From positions 1-11,932 of the forward strand of contig JAUWDQ010000059.1 of NCBI GenBank assembly GCA_030608745.1: 11,932 nucleotides of DNA, given 5' to 3'. The translations under genes and the position numbers were made by a program. Shown piece after piece: positions 1 through 5,324 of this stretch. How positions within the stretch are numbered: the stretch's first letter is position 1; each line of letters opens with the position of its first letter. Source of the DNA: Pseudomonadota bacterium (GTDB taxonomy: Bacteria > Desulfobacterota > BSN033 > WVXP01 > G020346125). The notes under the pieces were generated by a model that was given only the letters and a program-made list of their open reading frames with translations, had not been told where the DNA came from and did no database searches.

Positions 1-1
1 C

Positions 2-91
2 CTCATGGGCAACGGTATTCTCCAGAAACTTGGGAACTGGGATCCGTATCTCCTTGAAATCTTACGAAAAATGAATAGAATGGGGGAATAG
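2..91 (+). CDS. C-terminal end of an unidentified protein (5' truncated)
   Basis: An open frame runs in from the left edge and stops at TAG (89-91), leaving 29 residues that end in LRKMNRMGE. The piece contains NWDPYLLEILRKMN, which looks like a normal amphipathic helix at a protein C-terminus. Codon choice resembles the neighbouring genes. It is on the same strand as tilS, whose start lies 166 bp downstream. The fragment is too short for me to assign a family. That it is a real gene end is inferred from composition only; the gene body lies outside the window. Confidence 0.45.
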   Translation, partial: LMGNGILQKLGNWDPYLLEILRKMNRMGE

Positions 92-92
92 G

Positions 93-160
93 AGTTGCAG
101 TTCTACGGTGTTGCGGCGAAATACAAGTGTTGCAGTGCTGCAGTCATGCGGTTGTGCGGT
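93..160. repeat. Degenerate G/T-rich short repeat
   Basis: This noncoding stretch between the upstream gene and tilS is made of imperfect copies of a GTTGCAGT/GTTGCGGT-like word (for example around 94-100, 109-115, 128-134 and 150-158). It has no dyad symmetry strong enough to act as a terminator and no open frame. It may be a decayed simple repeat. The remaining bases up to 244 show nothing I can assign, and I see no convincing promoter for tilS there. Confidence 0.3.
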
Positions 161-257
161 AGACATTTTAATTCAACTATGTGGTAAATTCGCACTCAGA
201 GCTCCCTTTACAGTTTTTCAGTGATCTCATAGTGGTGCATTAACAAGGAGTAACGGA

Positions 258-1655
258 TTGGATTTCATCGGTAAGGTTAGGGCAACGGTGGAAAACTATC
301 GGATGTTCGAAGAAGGGGATACCGTAATCGTAGGGGTCTCAGGAGGGGTCGATTCGGTGGTCCTCCTCCACGTATTGATGCTCCTTCGGGATGAGTATGA
401 TCTATCCATGGTCGTCGCACACCTGGATCACGGCATTCGGGGGGAGGAGTCGCGGCGGGAGGGGGATTTTGTCCGGGACTTGGCCCACGGCATGAGCCTT
501 CCCTTCGAAGCAGCGGTGGCCGATGTTCCGGTCCTGGCGAAAAAGCAACGCATTACCCTGCAGGAGGCGGCCAGGGAGGCGCGCTATCGTTATTACGAGG
601 AGATAAGGAAAAAATACAACGCACAAAGGGTCGCCACGGGGCAGACAGCCGACGATCAGGCGGAGACGATTCTGATGCGAGTGATTCGTGGGGCGGGTTT
701 GAAAGGGTTAAAGGGAATCCCGCCTGTCCGCGGAGGCGTCTATATTCGTCCACTCATTGAGACATCGAGGCAGGAGGTGGAAAGGTTCGCCAGTAGCGAG
801 GGGCTTTCTTTTGTCACCGACAGTTCCAATATCAAGGACATCTATCTGAGAAATAAGGTTCGGCATGACCTCATTCCCCATTTGGAAAGGGAATATAACC
901 CCAGTATCAGGGTAGGTTTGAACAGAATGGCCACGATTCTCTCCCGAGAGGATGACTATTTGGACCAAAAAGCAGAAGAAGCGATGGCCGGGCTGATGAA
1001 GGGGAATGGTGAGGAGCTTAGCCTCGATATCCCGAGGCTCACGGCATTTCACGAGGCACTGTGGTTCCGGGTACTCCAAAAGGCTTTGGCCAGAGTGCTC
1101 GGAGGAGATCTGAGGAGTATTAAAACAGTTCATCTGGACGGGATTTGTCGCCTTCTGGCCCATCGGGCACCCAATAAGGTGCTGTGCCTTCCCCAGGGAA
1201 TCTACGCCGAAAAGCGCTATACGGAGCTCTTTATCAGGAGGGGGAGGCTTCCTACCGTTTTTCCCTTCGAATACATCGTCCATGCCCCTGGGGTCACCAT
1301 ACTGGAGGGCTTGGGGAAGAAGCTCGTTACCCGAATAGAGAGGGCAAAACAGGGTATCTCGATGGATGTCGATTCCAAGGTCGCCCACTTAGACGATGAT
1401 AAACTGCTCCACCCCTTGATCCTGAGGAGTTTGGAGGAGGGAGATCGATTCATTCCCTTGGGGATGAAGGGCCACAAGAAACTAAAGGATTTTTTTATAG
1501 ATTCCAAAGTTCCCAAAGCCCTTCGCCGACAAATCCCACTGTTGGTTTCAGCAGGCGACATCGTTTGGGTAGTAGGGTACCGGATCAGCGAACACTTCAA
1601 GTTCACGGAAGGGTCGAAGAGGCTTCTCAAGGCTGAGTACCTGGACTATCCTTAA
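258..1655 (+). CDS. tilS: tRNA(Ile)-lysidine synthase TilS
   Basis: TilS ligates lysine to cytidine 34 of the CAU-anticodon isoleucine tRNA, using ATP. This changes both codon reading and aminoacylation identity; the enzyme is cytosolic and usually essential. The 465-aa product has the N-type ATP pyrophosphatase P-loop SGGVDS at residues 28-33, followed by HLDHGIRGEES and the TGQTADDQAET block typical of the family. The C-terminal domain is present too (GDRFIPLGMKGHKKLKDFF, then VPKALRRQIPLLV). Length fits a full TilS with the substrate-binding and C-terminal domains. The start is a TTG at 258, preceded by AAGGAG at 245-250 with 7 nt spacing, and it places the family's N-terminal helix correctly. 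The stop codon interlocks with that of mogA on the other strand. Assignment is firm. Confidence 0.96.
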   Translation: MDFIGKVRATVENYRMFEEGDTVIVGVSGGVDSVVLLHVLMLLRDEYDLSMVVAHLDHGIRGEESRREGDFVRDLAHGMSLPFEAAVADVPVLAKKQRITLQEAAREARYRYYEEIRKKYNAQRVATGQTADDQAETILMRVIRGAGLKGLKGIPPVRGGVYIRPLIETSRQEVERFASSEGLSFVTDSSNIKDIYLRNKVRHDLIPHLEREYNPSIRVGLNRMATILSREDDYLDQKAEEAMAGLMKGNGEELSLDIPRLTAFHEALWFRVLQKALARVLGGDLRSIKTVHLDGICRLLAHRAPNKVLCLPQGIYAEKRYTELFIRRGRLPTVFPFEYIVHAPGVTILEGLGKKLVTRIERAKQGISMDVDSKVAHLDDDKLLHPLILRSLEEGDRFIPLGMKGHKKLKDFFIDSKVPKALRRQIPLLVSAGDIVWVVGYRISEHFKFTEGSKRLLKAEYLDYP

Positions 1656-2149
1656 TCTTCCTGTCCGCATTCCTCCTGACTGCCCTTGAGCTTTGATAGA
1701 GCATGGGGTAGGGCGGGGAGAATCGCCTTTAGGCACTCCCTTACGGCTTTTGGGCTACCGGGCAGGTTGACGATGAGGGTTTGTTTCCTGATTCCGCAGA
1801 TGGCCCTGGAGATCATGGCGTGGGGAGTCTTCTTAAGTCCCTCTGCCCTCATGGTTTCCGAGAAGCCCGGAACTTCCTTATCGATTACCTCCAGGGTCGC
1901 ATCCGGGGTGAGATCCCTGGGGCTCAGACCCGTTCCCCCCGTAGTCAAGACGAGGTCCGAATGGAGGGAATCCACACATCGAATGAGAGCCTCTTTGATC
2001 ATATCCCTCTCGTCCGGGAGGACCTCATAGTGGATTACTTCGGAGGGAAGCCCTTTCAGGAAGTCCTGAATGGTGCTTCCGCTGGAATCCTCCCTTTCCC
2101 CTCGTGCCCCCTTGTCGCTGATGGTCAAGATGGAGACCTTGATCCTCAT
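1652..2149 (-). CDS. mogA: Molybdopterin adenylyltransferase (MogA/MoaB family)
   Basis: MogA activates molybdopterin by adenylation, before molybdate is inserted by MoeA-type proteins. The 165-aa product matches the family length and carries the hallmark TTGGTG at residues 69-74, SPRDLTPD at 76-83 and the PGSPKAV block near 130-136. An N-terminal strand (KVSILTISDKGARG) typical of MogA/MoaB is also present. The frame stays open upstream to 2275, but the family N-terminus begins at the ATG at 2149. That ATG overlaps the TGA of the MOSC gene as ATGA, a classic translational-coupling arrangement. It is the last gene of the moa operon, and its TAA overlaps the tilS TAA tail to tail. MogA and MoaB are hard to separate by sequence; the operon context fits either. 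Confidence 0.92.
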   Translation of the reverse strand: MRIKVSILTISDKGARGEREDSSGSTIQDFLKGLPSEVIHYEVLPDERDMIKEALIRCVDSLHSDLVLTTGGTGLSPRDLTPDATLEVIDKEVPGFSETMRAEGLKKTPHAMISRAICGIRKQTLIVNLPGSPKAVRECLKAILPALPHALSKLKGSQEECGQED

Positions 2150-2592
2150 TCCTCGGTCACCTCTATGGAATCGCCCACTGCGATTTGGCCCGGATGGATG
2201 ACTTCGGCGAAAACCCCCTCCCGGGGCATAACACAATCTCCCATCTGATAGTAGATGGCACAGCGGTCGTGGCACTCTTTTCCCTTCTGAGTCATTCTGA
2301 GGATCACCTCCTGCCCGACCCTCAACGTGGTCCCAATGGGCAGGTTCAGGAGGTCGATGTCCTCCGTTGTAATGTTCTCCGCGAAGTCCCCATAGGCCGC
2401 TTCCAGTCCTTTTTGCCTCATTTTGTCAATGCTTTCGTTGGCGAGAAGGCTCACCTGACGGTGCCAATGACCGCCATGGGCATCCCCCTTGAGTCCAAAA
2501 GCCATCAGGAGTTCACATCTGCGGACATTTCGTTTCTTGGTCCCCTTATTCCGGCTAATGTTCACCGCCACTACTTTACCCTTGCTGCCCAT
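2146..2592 (-). CDS. MOSC domain-containing protein
   Basis: MOSC domains are all-beta modules, found in the C-terminus of eukaryotic Moco sulfurase and in stand-alone bacterial proteins such as YiiM, that bind molybdenum cofactor or carry sulfur. This 148-aa single-domain protein shows GLKGDAHGGHWHRQVSLL at 33-50, GDFAENITTE at 68-77 and a Cys-rich block with C107, C111 and C120 (CHDRCAIYYQMGDCVMPREG). The chosen ATG at 2592 follows GGGGAAAGGAAGG; an upstream in-frame start at 2646 would lie deep inside moaC. The start overlaps the moaC 3' end by 17 bp and the stop overlaps the mogA start by 4 bp, so production is probably coupled to both. Bacterial MOSC-MogA fusions are known to me, and here the two are adjacent but separate. 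The exact substrate cannot be read from the sequence. Confidence 0.9.
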   Translation of the reverse strand: MGSKGKVVAVNISRNKGTKKRNVRRCELLMAFGLKGDAHGGHWHRQVSLLANESIDKMRQKGLEAAYGDFAENITTEDIDLLNLPIGTTLRVGQEVILRMTQKGKECHDRCAIYYQMGDCVMPREGVFAEVIHPGQIAVGDSIEVTEE

Positions 2593-3088
2593 CCTTCCTT
2601 TCCCCTTTCCACTGAAAGGTGCCGCTTTTGCCGCCTTTCTTTTCAACCAGGTGGATATCCGAGATGATCATGCCTCGATCCACCGCCTTACACATGTCAT
2701 AGATGGTCAGAGCTGCCGTGGAGACGGCCAGAAATGCCTCCATCTCTACTCCTGTTTGACCCTTGGTTTTGACCCTGGCCTCGATCTCGATTTTGTTCTC
2801 TCCTGGGGAGGGAAAGAAGTTTATCTCCACGTTGGTGATGTTCAGGGGGTGACACATTGGGATGAGGTCAGCGGTTCGCTTTGCCCCCATGACCCCCGCT
2901 ATTCGGGCTACCCCCAGGACATCTCCCTTCGCGATCCTTCTGTCCATGATCATCCGGAAGGTTTCCCGATTCATGGAGATGGACCCGCGGGCAATGGCTT
3001 CCCTCAAGGTAGCCTCCTTTTGGCTTACGTCCACCATCCTGGCCTTTCCCTCTTCATCGAAATGGGTGAAATCCTTCTTTCCCTTCAT
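2576..3088 (-). CDS. moaC: Cyclic pyranopterin monophosphate synthase MoaC
   Basis: MoaC converts the 3',8-cyclo-7,8-dihydro-GTP made by MoaA into cyclic pyranopterin monophosphate, the first stable intermediate of molybdenum cofactor synthesis. The 170-aa product is full length. It carries KGDVLGVARIAGVMGAKRTA (54-73), then DLIPMCHPL (74-82), QTGVEMEA (111-118), the helix ending in DMCKAVD (131-137) and GGKSG near 152-156. Lys54 and Lys134 align by eye with the lysines reported as catalytic in E. coli MoaC (K51, K131). The start at 3088 sits 26 nt after the moaA stop and has only a weak Shine-Dalgarno (TGGAA), suggesting translation partly coupled to moaA. The 3' end overlaps the MOSC gene. 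Assignment is firm. Confidence 0.96.
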   Translation of the reverse strand: MKGKKDFTHFDEEGKARMVDVSQKEATLREAIARGSISMNRETFRMIMDRRIAKGDVLGVARIAGVMGAKRTADLIPMCHPLNITNVEINFFPSPGENKIEIEARVKTKGQTGVEMEAFLAVSTAALTIYDMCKAVDRGMIISDIHLVEKKGGKSGTFQWKGERKDGQQG

Positions 3089-3114
3089 ATCGGTGTTCCA
3101 TATCTACTCACGAA

Positions 3115-4098
3115 TCATCCCCCAATAGCTGCCATGTTTCGTTGACATTTCCTAAATTGGGACGTATCCATCCTGTGTCTTTGCGGCTTGTTGTGTAAAG
3201 CCGTGGTGAGGAGATCCCTCAATTTCTTATCGCTGCAGCGATTTCTTAAATGGGACCTCAGATCGATTTCGTTATCGGAGAAGAGGCACGCCCTCAACTT
3301 CCCGTCGGGCGTCAACCTCAACCGGTTGCAATTTTTGCAGAAATAGCTGCTGATGGGGCTGATGAAGCCGAGTTCTCCGACAGCCCCCTGGAGGCGAAAT
3401 CGCTCAGCAGGACCATCCCTTTCGTCGCCGTTCACGGGGATCAAGGTTCCCATTTTGCCGATCTTTTCTTTGATCCTATCGACGGTCAACACATGATCGC
3501 GGTTCCAGAAATCCACCCCGGCAGTAGGCATGAACTCGATGAAGCGGACGGTCAGGGGTTTCTCCATGGTCAACCTCGTAAACTGGAGGATTTCGTCGTC
3601 ATTGAACCCCTTAATGGCCACTACGTTGAGCTTCACGGGGGAGAGTCCGACTTCAATGGCCTTTTCAATCCCAGTTTGTACTTCGGGGAAGCGATCCCTT
3701 CTGGTGATGTAAGCGAATTTCTCCCTATTTAACGTATCAAGGCTGATGTTAATTCGCTTGATCCCAACCCTGGCAAGGTCCGCGGCGAATTCCCCCAGGA
3801 GGACTCCATTCGTGGTCACGCTGAGGTCCCTGATTTCCTGGATTTGTGAAATCCCATGGATGAGATCCAAGACTTCCTTTCTGGCCAGTGGTTCCCCCCC
3901 GGTCAGGCGGATTTTGTTGATGCCTAATTGGCCGAACAACCTTATCACCCGGAGGATTTCTTCATATCTCAGGACCTCCTCGTGGGAGGTCAGGGGGATA
4001 CCTTCTTCGGGCATACAGTACCTGCATCTCAAATTACACCGATCGGTGACGGAGACCCGGAGGTAATTTATCCTTCTTGCGAAGTTATCCATCAGCAT
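3115..4098 (-). CDS. moaA: GTP 3',8-cyclase MoaA (radical SAM)
   Basis: MoaA uses S-adenosylmethionine and two 4Fe-4S clusters to rearrange GTP into 3',8-cyclo-7,8-dihydro-GTP, the first step of Moco synthesis; MoaC then acts on the product. The 327-aa chain has the radical-SAM cluster CNLRCRYC (C21, C25, C28), the SAM-contacting GGEP (67-70), and the second cluster FCKNCNRLRLTPDGKLRACLF with C254, C257 and C271, which positions GTP. It ends in Gly-Gly (326-327), the conserved C-terminal tail of MoaA. The ATG at 4098 gives the standard N-terminus leading into RRINYLRVSVTDR. The ribosome site is weak (GGGAAGCGAG with about 8 nt spacing) and lies partly in a small hairpin. It is followed by moaC after 26 nt. 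Oxygen-labile chemistry is known for the family. Confidence 0.97.
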   Translation of the reverse strand: MLMDNFARRINYLRVSVTDRCNLRCRYCMPEEGIPLTSHEEVLRYEEILRVIRLFGQLGINKIRLTGGEPLARKEVLDLIHGISQIQEIRDLSVTTNGVLLGEFAADLARVGIKRINISLDTLNREKFAYITRRDRFPEVQTGIEKAIEVGLSPVKLNVVAIKGFNDDEILQFTRLTMEKPLTVRFIEFMPTAGVDFWNRDHVLTVDRIKEKIGKMGTLIPVNGDERDGPAERFRLQGAVGELGFISPISSYFCKNCNRLRLTPDGKLRACLFSDNEIDLRSHLRNRCSDKKLRDLLTTALHNKPQRHRMDTSQFRKCQRNMAAIGG

Positions 4099-4102
4099 CG
4101 TT

Positions 4103-4174
4103 TCAACTCGCTTCCCATCTGCGGAGATGAGAGCCTCCCATTTTGCTCGCGGTTCCCTTAAACCCGTTGCTCAT
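4103..4174 (-). CDS. Possible mini-ORF (23 aa) just upstream of moaA
   Basis: The ATG at 4174 overlaps the TGA of the preceding mini-ORF as ATGA and is preceded by AAGGTGG with 7 nt spacing. The frame encodes a basic 23-residue peptide beginning MSNGFKGTASKMGG and stops 4 nt before the moaA start codon. I recognise no family and see no membrane segment or cysteine. The tight spacing could mean a leader peptide whose translation delivers ribosomes to moaA, or it could be chance in a 156-nt leader. It contains the hairpin at 4113-4132. Treat it as a candidate only. Confidence 0.2.
   Translation of the reverse strand: MSNGFKGTASKMGGSHLRRWEAS
4113..4132 (-). promoter_or_regulatory. Hairpin in the moaA leader, close to the ribosome site
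   Basis: On the minus strand an 8-bp stem (one G-U pair) with a 4-nt CCGC loop forms from TCTCATCT and AGATGGGA. Its 3' arm runs into the GGGAAG that is the only Shine-Dalgarno-like sequence in front of moaA, 15-20 nt before the start codon. This could modulate moaA translation. I do not see the full architecture of the known Moco riboswitch, so no ligand is proposed. Confidence 0.25.
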
Positions 4175-4245
4175 GATACATCCACCTTGGCCTTCACCTT
4201 TGTGTCCTTGAAGTGCTCCTTAATGCGATTTCCCCTCAGGTTCAC
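4171..4245 (-). CDS. Possible mini-ORF (24 aa) between the 79-aa gene and moaA
   Basis: The GTG start at 4245 is preceded by GAGG with 7 nt spacing and encodes 24 residues (MNLRGNRIKEHFKDTKVKAK and a short VDVS tail). Third codon positions are mostly G or C, as in the neighbouring genes. The frame is the same as that of the 79-aa gene and is separated from it only by that gene's TGA at 4255-4257. It could therefore be a separate peptide, or the lost C-terminal end of a formerly longer protein. It is lysine-rich, opposite to the acidic tail that precedes it. No family is recognised. Confidence 0.3.
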   Translation of the reverse strand: MNLRGNRIKEHFKDTKVKAKVDVS

Positions 4246-4254
4246 TTGAAGGCC

Positions 4255-4494
4255 TCATTCGACATCTTCATACTCCTCCTGCTGTTCTGCCCCCTGCTCT
4301 CCCTCGTCAATCTCGATATCTTCTTCTGCTTTGATGGAGACAAGTTCAGCGTCTATTTCCCTCGCAATTGCCTCCAATTCCGCTTTGGAAAGGCGGTCTT
4401 TATAGAAATGGATGTCCCCGCCTTGAACCGCGACGATGCCGTACCGATATCTACCACTCCCGTTCTCCCTCACGAAAACCTTCGATTTCGCCAT
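4255..4494 (-). CDS. Unknown 79-aa protein with acidic tail, first gene of the moa operon
   Basis: I do not recognise this protein. The N-terminal two thirds (MAKSKVFVRENGSGRYRYGI onward, then a DIHFYKDRLSKAELEAIARE stretch) look like a compact alpha/beta fold. The last ~25 residues are highly acidic (EEDIEIDEGEQGAEQQEEYE) and probably disordered. There is no signal peptide, membrane segment or cysteine. The ATG at 4494 is chosen because GAGGGG lies 7 nt upstream; the ATG at 4500 is too close to that site, and the longest open frame (to 4542) would begin upstream of the predicted transcription start. It precedes moaA on the same strand with no terminator between, so it is probably co-transcribed and may serve Mo-cofactor or Mo-enzyme biology. 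That is inference from position only. The + strand also has an open frame here, but it looks like a shadow. Confidence 0.6.
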   Translation of the reverse strand: MAKSKVFVRENGSGRYRYGIVAVQGGDIHFYKDRLSKAELEAIAREIDAELVSIKAEEDIEIDEGEQGAEQQEEYEDVE

Positions 4495-4512
4495 GGCCAT
4501 TCCCCTCTTTGC

Positions 4513-4542
4513 ATTATATTCAATCTGGCCTTTCCACAACAA
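4513..4542 (-). promoter_or_regulatory. Sigma70-type promoter for the moa operon
   Basis: On the minus strand a perfect TATAAT lies at 4513-4518, with a weak TTGTTG (3 of 6) at 4537-4542 and an 18-bp spacer. Transcription would begin near 4506, giving a leader of about 12 nt that contains the GAGGGG ribosome site of the 79-aa gene. The -10 match is strong and the -35 poor. Confidence 0.5.
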
Positions 4543-4562
4543 AGAACCAATGCGCTTAATAA

Positions 4563-4596
4563 AAAAACCAACACCCGCGTTTGGGCGTTGGTTTTT
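4563..4596. terminator. Bidirectional terminator-like hairpin
   Basis: The arms 4563-4576 and 4583-4596 pair over 13 of 14 positions (A4573/C4586 is the single mismatch) around the 6-nt loop GCGTTT. A T-run ends the hairpin on the + strand (4592-4596) and an A-run (4561-4567) gives a U-tract on the minus strand, so it can work both ways. It lies just upstream of the moa promoter. No obvious gene on either strand ends directly at it, so it may insulate the moa operon from minus-strand read-through coming from the right. Confidence 0.65.
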
Positions 4597-4795
4597 CCCC
4601 TCTCTCAGGAAGAAAGCCTCTCCTTTCCAAACACGGGAGGTACAGCCGTTTCCAGCTATGCCCTATCGGCCGTTCCCCATACCCCAACCCTTCAGGGTTT
4701 AGGAGGAATGGCTCGGAGAATATAAGTTCGCTTATAACTATCTCATATATTTTCGAAAAAAGTCAATAGGGGAATTCTTGACCTTGGATAAACCC
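4597..4795. other. Noncoding interval with small hairpins only
   Basis: I see no credible gene here. Two small dyads are visible: AACCC/GGGTT around a TTCA loop near 4687-4700, and TATAAG/CTTATA around TTCG at 4721-4736. Neither is followed by a T-run. AT content rises toward 4740-4770. No good promoter is evident. Confidence 0.4.
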
Positions 4796-4892
4796 GTTTC
4801 CTGAGTCTTACAGGAAATATTTTTGTAACCTGATTATATGGGAGTTCAGAGGTTCTGCCCCAGCTGGAACATCCCAACCGGAACAGTGGGCC

Positions 4893-4929
4893 GATGGATT
4901 GATGGAATGTTGGAATGATGGAATATTGG
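4893..4929. repeat. Short tandem TGGAAT-type repeat
   Basis: Imperfect tandem units of about 8-10 bp (GATGGATT, GATGGAATGT, TGGAATGA, TGGAATAT) lie inside the inverted-repeat element. Part of this run (4904-4920) pairs with the right arm at 5147-5163. The units are contiguous and lack spacers, so this is not a CRISPR array. Confidence 0.5.
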
Positions 4930-4967
4930 CTATCAAAAAGGAAAAAGCGTTACTTTTGGTTCAGGAG

Positions 4968-5011
4968 GCTCGCCCTGTGGAATAGGCTTGCCGCCATTCC
5001 ACGGGGCAAGC
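4968..5011. repeat. Internal hairpin of the inverted-repeat element
   Basis: Arms 4968-4983 and 4996-5011 (GCTCGCCCTGTGGAAT against ATTCCACGGGGCAAGC) pair at 14 of 16 positions, one of the other two being a possible G-T wobble, around a 12-nt loop. There is no T-run, so it is not a standard intrinsic terminator. I believe I have seen similar CCCCGTGGAAT dyads in intergenic repeats of other bacteria, but cannot check this here. Confidence 0.65.
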
Positions 5012-5044
5012 TTGAGGATCCCTGAGTTTATCCTGAGGAACGAA

Positions 5045-5092
5045 GGACCTGAGGCACAAGGCAAAATATTCTTGGCCGTCAGCCTCAAGTCC
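5045..5092. repeat. Second internal hairpin of the inverted-repeat element
   Basis: GGACCTGAGGC (5045-5055) and GCCTCAAGTCC (5082-5092) are complementary at 10 of 11 positions around a 26-nt loop that contains a further short CAAG/CTTG pairing. Together with the hairpin at 4968-5011 it would make the interior of the element a multi-branched fold enclosed by the long outer stem. Confidence 0.55.
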
Positions 5093-5250
5093 AGCGCAGG
5101 CGGACGATCGTCCAACCTCTATCAGGGTAATACCTATCTATGCACTCATCATTCCAATATTCCAGCTGGGGCAAAACCTCTGAGTTCTCATATGATTAGG
5201 TTCCAAAAATACTTCCTCGAGAGGTAAGGAAACTTCATCCAATTTTTAGC

Positions 5251-5279
5251 TTGAAAATGGACCCAAATTATCCTATGTA
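5251..5279 (+). promoter_or_regulatory. Candidate promoter for mazG
   Basis: TTGAAA at 5251-5256 (5 of 6) is followed after 17 bp by TATGTA at 5274-5279 (3 of 6). It lies just outside the inverted-repeat element, about 45 nt upstream of mazG. The -10 is weak, so this is a guess based on spacing and position. Confidence 0.3.
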
Positions 5280-5324
5280 AAGGGTAAATCCGATTCGAGG
5301 GACTCCCGAAAGGAGCATGGAAAG

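Larger units (their letters stand above)
4796..5233. repeat. Element bounded by a long imperfect inverted repeat
   Basis: The core arms 4812-4869 and 5160-5217 are reverse complements at 50 of 58 positions. Beyond a 9-nt divergent gap on each side the match resumes with GTTTCCT (4796-4802) and its complement AGGAAAC (5227-5233). Inward, a further 17-bp match (16 identical) joins 4904-4920 to 5147-5163; the left arm carries about 38 nt (4866-4903) that the right arm lacks. The interior holds two more hairpins and no open frame longer than a few dozen codons. No transposase is present and I do not see a clear target-site duplication. It could be a decayed non-autonomous element (MITE-like), a structured RNA or an intergenic repeat family. 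The repeat itself is seen directly; its nature is not settled. Confidence 0.8.

Noticed and set aside
2150..2275. N-terminal extension of mogA to 2275
   Set aside because: The extra 42 codons overlap the MOSC gene and look like its shadow; family N-terminus and ATGA coupling place the start at 2149.
4099..4254. Known Moco riboswitch
   Set aside because: Only one short hairpin is visible and most of the leader looks coding; the multi-stem architecture of the known motif is not apparent by eye.
4213..4725. 170-codon + strand open frame opposite the 79-aa gene
   Set aside because: Its composition is shadow-like, it has no good ribosome site, and the minus-strand gene has a promoter, Shine-Dalgarno and protein-like sequence.
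4893..4929. Possible CRISPR-like repeat
   Set aside because: The units are 8-10 bp, contiguous and without spacers.
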